Positions 15,927 to 25,204 are shown, counted from the first letter of the stretch. The stretch: DNA of 60,459 nt from Scatosoma sp045594025 (GCA_045594025.1 JAZNXS010000028.1:1-60459), one strand, 5' to 3'. Notes: generated by a model not told the origin, from the letters alone. Program-made: numbers and translations.

Positions 15927-17060
15927 TTATTCTATCCGCTTTTCCTTCGATATAGCATACAAAATTCCCATAGACGCCATGGTGATAATTAAAGAAGTAT
16001 TACCCGAACTAATCAGCGGTAGCGGCAACCCTGTAGGCGGTATACTACCGCTGACAACCAAGGCATTAATCACCGTTTGTATACCATAAACGAGCGTAAT
16101 GCCACTCGCCAACAAAAGGGAAAAGAAGTTTCTTGCATTCGCCGCCGTTTTTATACCGAAATAAATGAGGGTTGCGCTGAGCGCAAACAAAACGAAAACC
16201 CCAAAAAAGCCAAGCTCTTCCCCGATGATGGAAAGGATAAAATCACTTTCCGCAAAGGGTAAAAAACGGTATTTTTGGCGAGATTTGAAAAGCCCCGTTC
16301 CAAACCAGCCGCCGTTCCCTAACGCATAAAGCGATTGAATGAGCTGATAGCCCTCTCCCCTTGGATTTTCCCAAGGATCTAAAAAGGCGCTAAGCCTAGA
16401 TAATCGGTACGGCTCCGCAATGATCATAAGTGGTACCGCCATCAATGCCGGTATAAAAATCATCATGAAATACTTCATTTTCATACCGCCCAAAAACAGC
16501 ATGGCAAGCATGAGTATCCCCACGCACATCGTGACGGACATATTCGGCTCTAAAATAATTAATACACAAATACCTGCCCCCGCCAAAAGCACGGGTAACG
16601 CCCCTTTAAACGTTCTCATTCGCGCCATATCGTCGGACATGTATGCAGCTGAAAAAATCACAAAACCGTACTTTGCCAGTTCGGACGGCTGAATCGTAAT
16701 ACTACCGATTCCTATCCATCGGGTTGCACCGTAGCTCGTTTTGCCTACTCCAGGTACGAACACCAGCGCAAGCAACACCATAGGCAAAAGCAAGGCTATC
16801 CACCTTGCTTTTTTACCCTTTAACCGACCATAATCGAATTTTGCGCAAACCAACATCGCTACAAAGCCTAACACAAAGCCTATCAGTTGCTTTTTAACGA
16901 AATAGAACGCGTCGTTATATTGCGTTTTTGCTATGTAATTACTTGCCGAATAAATCGCCAACAGCCCAAACGCGGACAACAGCGTTGTAAGCACCAAAAT
17001 CCATACGTTGCCCTTTGCATTACTCCGTTTCGTCAAGACTTTCGACGGTTTCGTATTCAT
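15927..17060 (-). CDS. ftsW: SEDS-family peptidoglycan polymerase FtsW
   Basis: About 377 residues from the ATG at 17060 (MNTKPSKVLTKRS), preceded by AGGGGA; an open frame reaches further upstream to 17183 but overlaps murD by 164 bases and its first part is low-complexity K/S/L, so it was not used. Even so the chosen start overlaps the end of murD by 41 bases. About ten membrane helices; SEDS marks include YGATRWIGIGSITIQPSELAK, PRGEGYQLIQSLYALGNGG, GEELGFFGV and the C-terminal PPTGLPLPLISSGNTSL. FtsW polymerises lipid II together with a class B PBP, here FtsI. Position next to murD identifies it as FtsW, not RodA. Confidence 0.93.
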   Translation of the reverse strand: MNTKPSKVLTKRSNAKGNVWILVLTTLLSAFGLLAIYSASNYIAKTQYNDAFYFVKKQLIGFVLGFVAMLVCAKFDYGRLKGKKARWIALLLPMVLLALVFVPGVGKTSYGATRWIGIGSITIQPSELAKYGFVIFSAAYMSDDMARMRTFKGALPVLLAGAGICVLIILEPNMSVTMCVGILMLAMLFLGGMKMKYFMMIFIPALMAVPLMIIAEPYRLSRLSAFLDPWENPRGEGYQLIQSLYALGNGGWFGTGLFKSRQKYRFLPFAESDFILSIIGEELGFFGVFVLFALSATLIYFGIKTAANARNFFSLLLASGITLVYGIQTVINALVVSGSIPPTGLPLPLISSGNTSLIITMASMGILYAISKEKRIE

Positions 17061-18456
17061 CGATAATAAGTTCCCCTGCAGGTTCGTCAGGCGCTCTGCT
17101 TTCTTCCGTTTGCTTAGGGATAAACGAGCCAACGATTTCGACAAATGTATCACCTCTCTCTTCATAATTGGAAAACTCGTCAAAGCTAGCGCTTGCTGGA
17201 CTCAACAAAACGGTTTGCCCCTCTTCTGCCCTCAACCTTGCAATTTGAACGGCAAACGCAAAGCTATCGCAAACAGTGATTGCATGATAATCGTGCTCAC
17301 GTGCGCTTTTCAATAAGGAAAAACGGTTTTCTCCATATAAAATTGCATGCACCACCTTTGACTTGGGAAGAAATGCAAACAAACGGCTGTAATCGTATCC
17401 CTTATTTTTTCCGCCAAGCAAAAGCACCGTTTCCGATTTCATCGACTCGATCGCCTTTAAAGTAGCGTCTACGTTTGTGCCCTTGGAGTCGTCAATATAC
17501 GTTACACCGTCTACGGTAGCCACCGTTTCGATGCGGTGTCGAATCCCTTTAAAATTAGAAAGCGCAGACGCAATATCCGCATTTTTTACACCCATCAGCT
17601 TCGCTGCGACAATCACAGCCAAGGCGTTTTGTACGTTGTGCAAACCGCCAACGGGTAAATCGGAAACCGACATAATTTTTTCTTTTCCGCAATAGAGATT
17701 GCCGTCCTCGTAAAACGCGCCGCTTACCCGTTCCTTTACAGAAAACCAAAGCACCTGCGCCTTGCAATCCTCCGCAAAGCTTCTTACAATCGGATCGTCG
17801 TAATTGAGAATGACGTATTCCGCCTCCGTACTGTTTTTGAGCAATTTTTTCTTTAAAAATATGTAGTTTTCCATATTATAATGGCGACTTAAATGATCTT
17901 CCGTTACGTTTAAAACAACGGCAACGTGCGGACGCAGAGATTGCAAGGTTTCCAGTTGAAAACTGGATATTTCCGCCACGGCAATCTCCTCTTCCCGTAA
18001 ACCGCAATATTCCACCATCGGCGTACCGATATTTCCGCACACGGTAGCCGATAAACCGCCTTTTTGCAATGTTTCGGCGAGCATGGAAACCGTCGTCGTT
18101 TTTCCGTTTGTACCCGTTATGGCAATAATCGGGCATCGCATATACCTTGCCGCAAGTTCCGTCTCGCCGATCACCGCCCTTTTCGCGCGTTTAAAACTGA
18201 CCGCAAGCGGATGATCGATGGGAATCCCAGGGCTCAACACCAACGCGTCGCAAAGCTCGCACACTTTCCCCATATCCTCTTTTTTGATTCGCTTTGCGCC
18301 TTTTTTTTCCAAGGCGGCGAACACTTGCTCCATTCGCTCGCTTGTCAAATCATCGTAAACGTATACGGTTGCGCTGCGCGCAAGCAAAAAATCGACTGAG
18401 GCAATCCCCGATTTGGATAACCCGAGCACCAAAAACGCTTGTCGTTGAATATACAT
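17020..18456 (-). CDS. murD: UDP-N-acetylmuramoylalanine-D-glutamate ligase
   Basis: 478 residues, slightly longer than usual because of an acidic C-terminal tail of about 30 residues (PDEPAGELIIDEY, ETVESLDETE). Adds D-glutamate, supplied by the MurI product, to UDP-MurNAc-L-Ala. Motifs: N-terminal GLSKSGIASVDFL, ATP loop GTNGKTTTVSMLAET, VLNVTEDHLSRH, and DDSKGTNVDATLKAI, all as expected for MurD. Ten bases separate its start from mraY. The acidic tail is encoded in the stretch that overlaps the ftsW start. Confidence 0.96.
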   Translation of the reverse strand: MYIQRQAFLVLGLSKSGIASVDFLLARSATVYVYDDLTSERMEQVFAALEKKGAKRIKKEDMGKVCELCDALVLSPGIPIDHPLAVSFKRAKRAVIGETELAARYMRCPIIAITGTNGKTTTVSMLAETLQKGGLSATVCGNIGTPMVEYCGLREEEIAVAEISSFQLETLQSLRPHVAVVLNVTEDHLSRHYNMENYIFLKKKLLKNSTEAEYVILNYDDPIVRSFAEDCKAQVLWFSVKERVSGAFYEDGNLYCGKEKIMSVSDLPVGGLHNVQNALAVIVAAKLMGVKNADIASALSNFKGIRHRIETVATVDGVTYIDDSKGTNVDATLKAIESMKSETVLLLGGKNKGYDYSRLFAFLPKSKVVHAILYGENRFSLLKSAREHDYHAITVCDSFAFAVQIARLRAEEGQTVLLSPASASFDEFSNYEERGDTFVEIVGSFIPKQTEESRAPDEPAGELIIDEYETVESLDETE

Positions 18457-18465
18457 ATTTCCCCC

Positions 18466-19434
18466 TTATATTGCCGTTAAAATACATAGTGCCCCCAAGA
18501 TCAGTGTTATGAGAAAGTACGCATAGGAAATCCTTGTTTCCGAGTGCCCTTTTTCTTGAAAATGATGATGAATGGGTGCCATGAGAAAAACTCGTTTCCC
18601 ATGCGTCGCTTTATAATATATTACCTGAATCATAACGGATATGACAGAAATAACAAAACAAAAACCCACGATAGCAACGTATAACGTATTTCCCGAAAAC
18701 ACAGCGATTGCCGAAGCAAAACCGCCAAGAGAAAGCGAACCCGTATCCCCCATAAAAACCTTAGCTGGCGGCGCGTTGAATAACAAATACGCCAACAACG
18801 CCCCCACCAAAGAAAAGGAAATAAACGCCATGCCTACGTCTCCATTTTGCAATACGACCAAGCACCCCAACGTCATAAAATACGGCGTAGCCGTCCCTGC
18901 CGCAAGCCCATCTAAACCATCGGTCAAATTGACCGCATTTACCGTTGCGAGAAAGACGAATACGGAAAGCGGTAATATTCCCCAACGGATATCTACGCTC
19001 TTTTTAAAAAATGGAATTTGTAGCTCGGTGAGTCCGATTCGCAGGCAATAAATACCGCAAAATATAGCAATAATCGTTTGAAAGGCAAATTTTTGCCAAG
19101 CTTTGAGCCCTAAATTTTCCTTTCGCCGCATTTTTAAATAATCGTCTAAAATACCCACCGCCATATAAGCTAAGCCGATTACGATACAAAGGAGCGTCGT
19201 TCTAATGTTTTCGTCCTTACTTTGACCGATAAAAACTGTCGAAACAATCGTTGTAGCGGCAATAAAAGCGATACCGCCCATGGTTGGCGTACCGCTTTTT
19301 CCTTTATGTTCCTTAACGTAGGAAAGAATATTTTGCCCGGCTTTGAGCTTTCGCAAGATGGGAATCAAAAACCAACAAAATCCCCACGATAGCGCAAAGG
19401 CAATCAGCGCCGATAATAAATAGTTTTTTACCAT
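18466..19434 (-). CDS. mraY: phospho-N-acetylmuramoyl-pentapeptide transferase
   Basis: 322 residues, about ten membrane helices. Moves phospho-MurNAc-pentapeptide onto undecaprenyl phosphate to make lipid I on the inner membrane face. Conserved marks: GTPTMGGIAF, DDYLKMRRKENLGL, NAVNLTDGLDGLAAGT with the catalytic aspartates, FMGDTGSLSLGG, and MAPIHHHFQEKGHSETRI. Position between murE and murD. Normally murF sits between murE and mraY; here the two are only 17 bases apart. Confidence 0.97.
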   Translation of the reverse strand: MVKNYLLSALIAFALSWGFCWFLIPILRKLKAGQNILSYVKEHKGKSGTPTMGGIAFIAATTIVSTVFIGQSKDENIRTTLLCIVIGLAYMAVGILDDYLKMRRKENLGLKAWQKFAFQTIIAIFCGIYCLRIGLTELQIPFFKKSVDIRWGILPLSVFVFLATVNAVNLTDGLDGLAAGTATPYFMTLGCLVVLQNGDVGMAFISFSLVGALLAYLLFNAPPAKVFMGDTGSLSLGGFASAIAVFSGNTLYVAIVGFCFVISVISVMIQVIYYKATHGKRVFLMAPIHHHFQEKGHSETRISYAYFLITLILGALCILTAI

Positions 19435-19451
19435 ACGAATATTGCGCTCCG

Positions 19452-20924
19452 TTACAACCTATTTTCCCCGTTCTTCCCTAACAGTTCCATAACCATATCG
19501 TGGTCGTTAAAAGGATATTTTATACCCATGATCTCTTGATACGTTTCTCCGCCTTTTCCTGCAATCAATAAGACGTCGTCCTTTTTCAACGTCTCCAAAG
19601 CGTACTCTATCGCTTTTTTTCGATCGGGCACTACAACGTAACGCGAAGAAAAGCGCCGATACCCTTTTTCGATTCCGCAAATGATATCCAAAGGATCTTC
19701 ATAGCGGGGATTATCCGAGGTCAACACGGCAAAGTCTGCCCTTTTTGCTACCATTTCCCCCATGATCGGTCGCTTTGTTTTATCACGGTTGCCACCGCAA
19801 CCGAAAAGACAAATCAGCCTACCTTTACAATAGCTTTTCAGCGCTTCCAAGGATTTTTCCAAACCGTCGGGCGTATGCGCAAAATCTACGTACACGTGCG
19901 CACCTCTACATTCGCAAACCCGTTCCAACCTGCCCTCTACGCGCTTCAGCGCGCCAATCCCTTCAGAAATTGCAAAAGCGGATATTCCCAACTCCGTTGC
20001 GCAAGTTGCCGCCGCTAACGCGTTGTAAACGTTATGTTTACCTGTCATCGCCACACTAATACGGCAAAGCTTATCGTTAATATTCAGCATACATTCGCTA
20101 CCTTTCAGCGTTTCATCTGTAATAATTGCGAAAGCGTCCGTGGGAGTGTTCATGCCGTAATACACCGTCTTCCCGCCGTTTTCACGCGTCTGGCCGAATT
20201 CTCGCCCCACTTTATCGTCCCCATTGAGAATGGCTATCTGGCTTACGTTTGTATCGAACAGCTTGCGCTTCGCCTCTTTATAAGCCGACATCGTTTTAAA
20301 AAAGTCTAAATGGTCCTGCGATAGATTTGTAAAGATGCAAGCGGCAAAGTCTATCCCTGCGGCTTTTTGATAATGTAGCGCATGGGCGGATACTTCCATA
20401 ATCACATATTCTACTTGATTTAACGCCATTTCCGCTAAACTGCGTTGCAGAGCAATCGGATCGGGCGTCGTTAATTCGGAAGGAAATTCCTTTCCCCCGT
20501 AACGAATCCCCAACGTACCGATTACCCCCACCTTTTTTTCTGCTTTTTCCAAAATAGAGGCAAGCATGTACGAGGTTGTCGTCTTTCCATTCGTGCCCGT
20601 CACACCGATAATTTGCATGCGTTTTGCAGGCTCGCCGTAAAATACAGCCGACATTTCACCCAGCGCGCGCCTTGTATCCGCAACCTTAATCACGGGAACC
20701 TTTACCGGAATTGCGCGCTCTGCCACGATTGCCACTGCGCCGTTTTTCACCGCGTTTAGCGCATAGTCGTGTCCATCAAATTGTTCCCCTTTCAAACAGA
20801 AAAATAAACTGTTTTTTGCCTTTTCCCGACTGTCTATGGACAACGCGGAAATCTCCCTTTCCCATTCCGTATTCCATGGATTTTCCTCTATTTTTGCCAT
20901 TGTAACGAGCTTTGATAAACGCAT
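19452..20924 (-). CDS. murE: UDP-MurNAc-L-Ala-D-Glu meso-diaminopimelate ligase
   Basis: 490 residues. Adds the third amino acid of the stem peptide. ATP loop GVTGTNGKTTTSYML (about 110-124), NLSQDHLDFF, FAHTPDGLEKSL, and the substrate-specifying motif SDNPRYEDP near residue 405. DNPR is the mark of meso-diaminopimelate ligases, in contrast to lysine-type MurE, so this organism probably has DAP-type cell wall. It follows the ftsI terminator; AAAGGAG stands before the ATG at 20924. No clear promoter was found in the 114 bases between them, so partial readthrough from mraZ may feed it. Confidence 0.96.
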   Translation of the reverse strand: MRLSKLVTMAKIEENPWNTEWEREISALSIDSREKAKNSLFFCLKGEQFDGHDYALNAVKNGAVAIVAERAIPVKVPVIKVADTRRALGEMSAVFYGEPAKRMQIIGVTGTNGKTTTSYMLASILEKAEKKVGVIGTLGIRYGGKEFPSELTTPDPIALQRSLAEMALNQVEYVIMEVSAHALHYQKAAGIDFAACIFTNLSQDHLDFFKTMSAYKEAKRKLFDTNVSQIAILNGDDKVGREFGQTRENGGKTVYYGMNTPTDAFAIITDETLKGSECMLNINDKLCRISVAMTGKHNVYNALAAATCATELGISAFAISEGIGALKRVEGRLERVCECRGAHVYVDFAHTPDGLEKSLEALKSYCKGRLICLFGCGGNRDKTKRPIMGEMVAKRADFAVLTSDNPRYEDPLDIICGIEKGYRRFSSRYVVVPDRKKAIEYALETLKKDDVLLIAGKGGETYQEIMGIKYPFNDHDMVMELLGKNGENRL

Positions 20925-20986
20925 AATCGTCTCCTTTTATTACTTATATGTATTCAAAAGACTGCCTGCGTATGTTTGATATAAAG

Positions 20987-21016
20987 AAAAAACTACGGAT
21001 AAAAATCCGTAGTTTT
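20987..21016 (-). terminator. terminator or attenuator after ftsI
   Basis: AAAACTACGGAT-AAAA-ATCCGTAGTTTT: 12-bp perfect stem, 22 bases after the ftsI stop, with TTTTTTC next on the minus strand. It divides the dcw cluster into mraZ-ftsI and murE-ftsQ parts. Confidence 0.88.
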
Positions 21017-21038
21017 ATTCGCGGTTTATAAATGTGGT

Positions 21039-22793
21039 TTACAAATTTGGAGAAATATTTTTCAAAGAAATAATCCCTTCAAAAATTTCTTTTGCGCACG
21101 GCGCGGCAACAACGCTTCCGTAATACGCACCCTGCGGCTCGTCAACGATGACCAACGCCAAATATTTAGGTTGGTTGGCAGGGAAAAATCCCACGAAAGA
21201 AGAAACGTACTTGCCTGCCGCTATATGGCCGTCAACGAACTTTTGCGAAGTACCCGTTTTGCCGCCTATACCGTACCCTTCGATATACGCTTTCTTACCG
21301 CTTCCTTCGGTGACAACCCCTTCCAGCATTTTAGCAAGAATTTTCGACGCTTCTTCGCTGACCGTCCTGCGTTGCAACGTTGTTTCCGCCTTCTTTAACA
21401 CGTATCCGTCGTTGGCGTAAATTCGATTGACCAAACGCGGCGTATAATAATAACCGCCGTTAATCGCAGACGCAGCGGCGCAAGCCAACTGCAACCCCGA
21501 AACCGCCACCGTTTGCCCAAACCCGATACGGGCAAGATCACACCCACGCACCGCCCCTTCTGGCATCAATAATCCGTATGCCTCGCCGCTGAAATCAAGC
21601 CCCGTTTTTCGCCCAAATCCAAACGCGGAAAGGTAATCGTAAAAGGTCTCCTTGCCGATCGACAAAGCTATATCGGTAAAACAAGGGTTACAACTTGTAT
21701 TCAAGGCTTCTGCCAGCGTTTGATTACAATGCTTGCCGTTGGCATGATTGCTCCAACATTTCACCGTTGTTCCGTCTACGGAACGGGTACGAGAGCTGGG
21801 AAAGACGTACTTTGTCGAAAACGCTTTGGGATTCCCTTGTAAATGTTCCTCGATATTTACCGCGGAAGTGATAATTTTAAAGGTAGAACCCGGTTCGTAA
21901 ATATCGCAAACCACACGGTTTCTCGAAAGAGCATTCAGTGCTTCAGCGTCATTTCTCGGTACTTCATTCAAATTATACGACGGCGCATTCGCAAGCGCCA
22001 ATACCTCGAACGTATTCACGTCCAAAACGATACATTCCGCCGAGGTGGGCGAATAGGCGTCCACGACCTTCTCCAACGCACTTTCTACAATTTCCTGAAT
22101 ACCGTAATCAACGGTCAGCTCTACGTTATAACCATCCTCTGCAGGCAGATAAGCGGCTACACTGTTTGCAATCTCAATACCGACAAGGTCCGTTTCGTAG
22201 AGCAGTTCTCCCCGTGTGCCTTGCAAATATTCGTCATAGTATTTTTCAATCCCCGTCGTCCCAACGTTATCCGTCGACGTGAAACCCAGCACCTGACAAA
22301 GTGCGTCGCCTTTGGGATAATAACGCACGTTATCACGGGAATAATATATACCGTCGAGAAGGGATTCCGACAAAGCGGAAACTTCTGTTTTACTCACCTT
22401 CTTTGCCAACGTGATTTCAGAGGCTTTTTTCTTGGTAAGCTTGTCAAAAAGCGTTGCCTTATCTACGTCTAAAATCCCGGATAAAAGCATAGCCGTCTTT
22501 TCTTTGTCCTTGACGGCGTTAGAGCGCGCAAACACTGTATATGCCGTGGAATTATCCGCCAAAACAACGCCGTTTCTATCCGTGATTTTTCCGCGTTCCG
22601 CCACGATAGGAATTTCTCTTGTCCATTGATCAAGCGCACGGTAGTTTAATTCCTCGCTCCATAATACTTGCACGTAAAAAAATCTGCCGCAAATAATGCA
22701 AAAAAGAAAGGTTATTGCCACGGCTGTGGCGAATAACCTCTTTCGTAAAATCGATATAGAAAATTCTGTATTTGGTCGTTTGATAATAACCAC
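21039..22793 (-). CDS. ftsI: class B penicillin-binding protein FtsI/SpoVD
   Basis: 584 residues. Septal transpeptidase that cross-links peptidoglycan made by FtsW. One N-terminal membrane helix (about 20-45), a PBP dimer domain with RGKITDRNGVVLA (about 66-78), and a transpeptidase domain with the three active-site motifs: GSTFKI (S-x-x-K, about 302-307), SCN (S-x-N), and GKTGTSQK. No PASTA repeats follow, unlike many SpoVD and PBP2x proteins. Upstream FtsL-like gene ends 6 bases before. FtsI and SpoVD cannot be told apart by sequence alone here. Confidence 0.95.
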   Translation of the reverse strand: MVIIKRPNTEFSISILRKRLFATAVAITFLFCIICGRFFYVQVLWSEELNYRALDQWTREIPIVAERGKITDRNGVVLADNSTAYTVFARSNAVKDKEKTAMLLSGILDVDKATLFDKLTKKKASEITLAKKVSKTEVSALSESLLDGIYYSRDNVRYYPKGDALCQVLGFTSTDNVGTTGIEKYYDEYLQGTRGELLYETDLVGIEIANSVAAYLPAEDGYNVELTVDYGIQEIVESALEKVVDAYSPTSAECIVLDVNTFEVLALANAPSYNLNEVPRNDAEALNALSRNRVVCDIYEPGSTFKIITSAVNIEEHLQGNPKAFSTKYVFPSSRTRSVDGTTVKCWSNHANGKHCNQTLAEALNTSCNPCFTDIALSIGKETFYDYLSAFGFGRKTGLDFSGEAYGLLMPEGAVRGCDLARIGFGQTVAVSGLQLACAAASAINGGYYYTPRLVNRIYANDGYVLKKAETTLQRRTVSEEASKILAKMLEGVVTEGSGKKAYIEGYGIGGKTGTSQKFVDGHIAAGKYVSSFVGFFPANQPKYLALVIVDEPQGAYYGSVVAAPCAKEIFEGIISLKNISPNL

Positions 22794-22799
22794 CTCTGT

Positions 22800-23420
22800 T
22801 TAATTGCCTACCCAAATCATACCTTGGGATTCCGCATACGAACGAATCGCTTCATCAGACGTCATATCTTCAAGACGGCGCTGAATTTCTTCGTTCTGTT
22901 CTAAAAGCTGTTCTTTCTTTTCTTCCAAGTTCTTGATGCGAAGGCTCTTTTGGCGAATGAGTTGCGTGTTCACGCAAATCATCGTCAACATAGCGATAAC
23001 GACAAACGTAAATACCGCCATAACAACCTTTGCCAAAGGCGTCAAGGAATAATGCGCTTCCGTTGCAACTGCCGTTACCTGTGCAGGCTTTACCTCTGCC
23101 ACGGGCGTGGGCACCACGTTGAACTTTTCCGTCGTAAATAATGCGTTTGCTGCGCTGGGAGAAACGTATTCCGTCACTTGAGGAGCCTGCTCCAAAGCGC
23201 CTGCGTGCGCTTCGCTGGGGGAAATATACAGGGATTTTTGCGCGGAAACTTCCGTATAAGCTTCGCTTACACGTTCATCATTCGTACGGGTATTTTCTGC
23301 AAGCTGATCAGCCACCGCGTTTTGTAATCTGCGATAGCGTTCTTTGATCATTGCATTGTGCTGTTGTGCTTCAGCATTTATATCGACGTTCGTAAACGTT
23401 CTCTCACGTACCGATTCCAT
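22800..23420 (-). CDS. ftsL: FtsL-like division protein with long cytoplasmic N-terminus
   Basis: 206 residues. A single membrane helix near 129-150 followed by a short coiled coil (about 152-185: RIKNLEEKKEQLLEQNEEIQ) and a SYAESQGMIWV tail, which is the usual FtsL/DivIC arrangement and ends with the typical A-x-x-x-G-M pattern. The position rsmH-here-ftsI is exactly that of ftsL. The N-terminal 128 residues, polar and with no recognised domain, are much longer than in ordinary FtsL (about 30-50). FtsL, DivIC and FtsQ form the complex that activates FtsW-FtsI. Assigned by topology and place, since sequence similarity in this family is very weak. Confidence 0.82.
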   Translation of the reverse strand: MESVRERTFTNVDINAEAQQHNAMIKERYRRLQNAVADQLAENTRTNDERVSEAYTEVSAQKSLYISPSEAHAGALEQAPQVTEYVSPSAANALFTTEKFNVVPTPVAEVKPAQVTAVATEAHYSLTPLAKVVMAVFTFVVIAMLTMICVNTQLIRQKSLRIKNLEEKKEQLLEQNEEIQRRLEDMTSDEAIRSYAESQGMIWVGN

Positions 23421-23471
23421 GGTTTACTCCTCCGTATTTTTGTGTTTCCCCTGTTTTCCCTTATTTATCTA

Positions 23472-24410
23472 CTAAATCTTCTCTGCAATCCTAAGTTTTG
23501 CGCATTTACTTCTCGAATTGTTTTCGAGCTCTTCCTCGCTTGCCGTAATCGGCTTACGAGTGATTATTTTCACCTCCGGTTGCTTTCCGCATACGCAAAC
23601 GGGAAAGTTCCCGGGACAAGTACAAGGCTTTTCCAGTTGTCTGAACGCTTCTTTTACAATTCTGTCTTCCAAGGAATGGAAAGTGAGAATTGCAATTCTG
23701 CCGCCCTTTTTTAAACGTCTTGTCAACGAAAGCACCAATTCATACAAACCGTCCAGCTCACCGTTGACCTCGATGCGAATCGCTTGAAAGCTCTTTCTTT
23801 CACACGGTGCGCCGAAACGGAACTTCGCAGGAATACTGTTTCGAATGATTTCGGAAAACTCTCCCGACGTTTTTAAAGGTTTCTTTTCTCTGTACTTGAC
23901 AATATTTCTGGCGATTTGCTTTGCAAAAGTTTCCTCGCCGTAAGTTTTCAATATTCTGGTTAAATCCGCTTCCGAATACGTATTGAGTACGATTTCCGCG
24001 GTAAGATATGCCGAAGTGTTCATTCGCATATCCAAAGGCGCGTTGGCGTCACGGTAGGTGAAGCCCCTGTCGCTGTCGTCCAGCTGGTGCGAGGATACCC
24101 CAAAATCAAGCAAAGCGCCATCTATCTTGTCGATTCCTGCCCGATCGAACACTAGGGAGAAATCCTTATAGTTTGATTTATAGATTTCGAACCTTCCGTC
24201 GAATTCCTTCAACCTTCCGCTTGCTGCGGCGATTGCTTCATCGTCAAGGTCGGTTGCAATTAACCTACCCCTCGTTGCCGTTCGCTTCAAAATCTCATAG
24301 GAATGTCCGCCTCCGCCTACCGTTGCATCGTACCAAATGCCGCCGTCTTTTAATGCGAGGCCTTCCATGCATTCTTCCAACATAACGGGTTTGTGCGAAA
24401 ATTCCAACAT
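23472..24410 (-). CDS. rsmH: 16S rRNA (cytosine-1402-N4) methyltransferase
   Basis: 312 residues. SAM-dependent enzyme that methylates N4 of C1402 in 16S rRNA, tuning the P site. Typical start HKPVMLEECMEGL, SAM-binding VGGGGHSYEILK, ALLDFGVSSHQLDDSDRGFTYRDANAPLDMRMN, and FHSLEDRIVKEAF near the end are all present. Two bases after mraZ, so translation is coupled. Second gene of the dcw cluster. Confidence 0.97.
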   Translation of the reverse strand: MLEFSHKPVMLEECMEGLALKDGGIWYDATVGGGGHSYEILKRTATRGRLIATDLDDEAIAAASGRLKEFDGRFEIYKSNYKDFSLVFDRAGIDKIDGALLDFGVSSHQLDDSDRGFTYRDANAPLDMRMNTSAYLTAEIVLNTYSEADLTRILKTYGEETFAKQIARNIVKYREKKPLKTSGEFSEIIRNSIPAKFRFGAPCERKSFQAIRIEVNGELDGLYELVLSLTRRLKKGGRIAILTFHSLEDRIVKEAFRQLEKPCTCPGNFPVCVCGKQPEVKIITRKPITASEEELENNSRSKCAKLRIAEKI

Positions 24411-24412
24411 CG

Positions 24413-24838
24413 TTAAAACCTCAATTTCCCAAGCTCTTCATCATAATCGATGTCTGCCATGTAAGCTTCGTATTGCTCAGCCGCCCAAATCTCCAAGCGG
24501 TTGCCTACACCCAACGTGATAACGTCCTTCTTGATCCCTGCCATCGCCCTAAGACTGTGGGGAATCACAACACGGCCTTGCGCGTCCTCTTCCGCAGGAC
24601 AGACACTACCAAAGATCGCCCTCGTGATTCTATTGCTTTCCGAGAACCCCTCTTCCATCAACGATTCTAACGTGTCCTTTAATGATTCTTCCGTCATAAC
24701 GCAAATACAGTTGTTTTTGCCTCTGAAGAAACAATACGTTTGATCGCCGTTTACCCCGGTAAGCTCTTTCTTGAACTTGGAGGGTATACGCAAGCGGTTT
24801 TTATCGTCTAACTGATGTTCAAACATTCCTACGAACAT
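24413..24838 (-). CDS. mraZ: transcriptional regulator MraZ
   Basis: 141 residues, usual length. Two AbrB-like (SpoVT) halves with the paired D-x-K-x-R / D-x-Q-G-R signatures: HQLDDKNRLRIPSKFK (about 7-22) and AEEDAQGRVVIPHSLR (about 80-95). MraZ binds direct repeats in its own promoter and controls the dcw operon in several bacteria. A strong AAGGAGGAAAACGTA-ATG start. I did not see the usual set of TGGGN repeats before it, although two GTGG-like stretches (around 24905-24920) fall in the promoter spacer. Confidence 0.96.
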   Translation of the reverse strand: MFVGMFEHQLDDKNRLRIPSKFKKELTGVNGDQTYCFFRGKNNCICVMTEESLKDTLESLMEEGFSESNRITRAIFGSVCPAEEDAQGRVVIPHSLRAMAGIKKDVITLGVGNRLEIWAAEQYEAYMADIDYDEELGKLRF

Positions 24839-24897
24839 TACGTTTTCCTCCTTGCTCTTTTTTGCCTTTACCTGAGTCTAATAGGCTACATGACTAT

Positions 24898-24926
24898 ATT
24901 ATACAACCACTTTTAACCATTGTCAA
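24898..24926 (-). promoter_or_regulatory. sigma-A promoter of the dcw cluster (mraZ)
   Basis: TTGACA (24921-24926), 17 bases, TATAAT (24898-24903): exact consensus. The spacer holds TGGT and TGG repeats 9 bases apart that could be contacted by MraZ. Confidence 0.92.
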
Positions 24927-24963
24927 GAGTTTTTTTATAAAAAAATAATAATTTTTCCATTTT

Positions 24964-25204
24964 TTTTGGGATTTTTAACCACAATTTTCCCGATTTTGAC
25001 CACCTTGTTTTAAAACGAACATTTGTTTATATATTTTTCGGTTATTTTGGGCGTTTTTACCCAAAAAATAAACGCTGCCCCTTCCCTGCCTATGCGCCGT
25101 ATTTCTTAACTTTTTTGGATTTATTCGCGAACGTTTGTTTGCTTTTTGGTTTGTTTTTGATTTCTTTTCATTTTTTAGGATTTTTGTGGTTAAAAATCCC
25201 AAAA
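24964..25204. repeat. 21-bp inverted repeats around the 3' end of murI
   Basis: TTTTGGGATTTTTAACCACAA (one base over the printable limit, so read as positions 24964-24984) is repeated perfectly in reverse complement at 25184-25204. The left copy contains the murI stop codon, the right copy lies inside murI. The 199 bases between them are strongly AT-rich and encode a lysine-rich stretch. This looks like a small inserted element or an expanded repeat, not like normal MurI coding sequence. Confidence 0.6.

Noticed and set aside
17061..17183. Longer N-terminus for FtsW
   Set aside because: It would overlap murD by 164 bases, has low-complexity K/S/L sequence and no ribosome-binding site.
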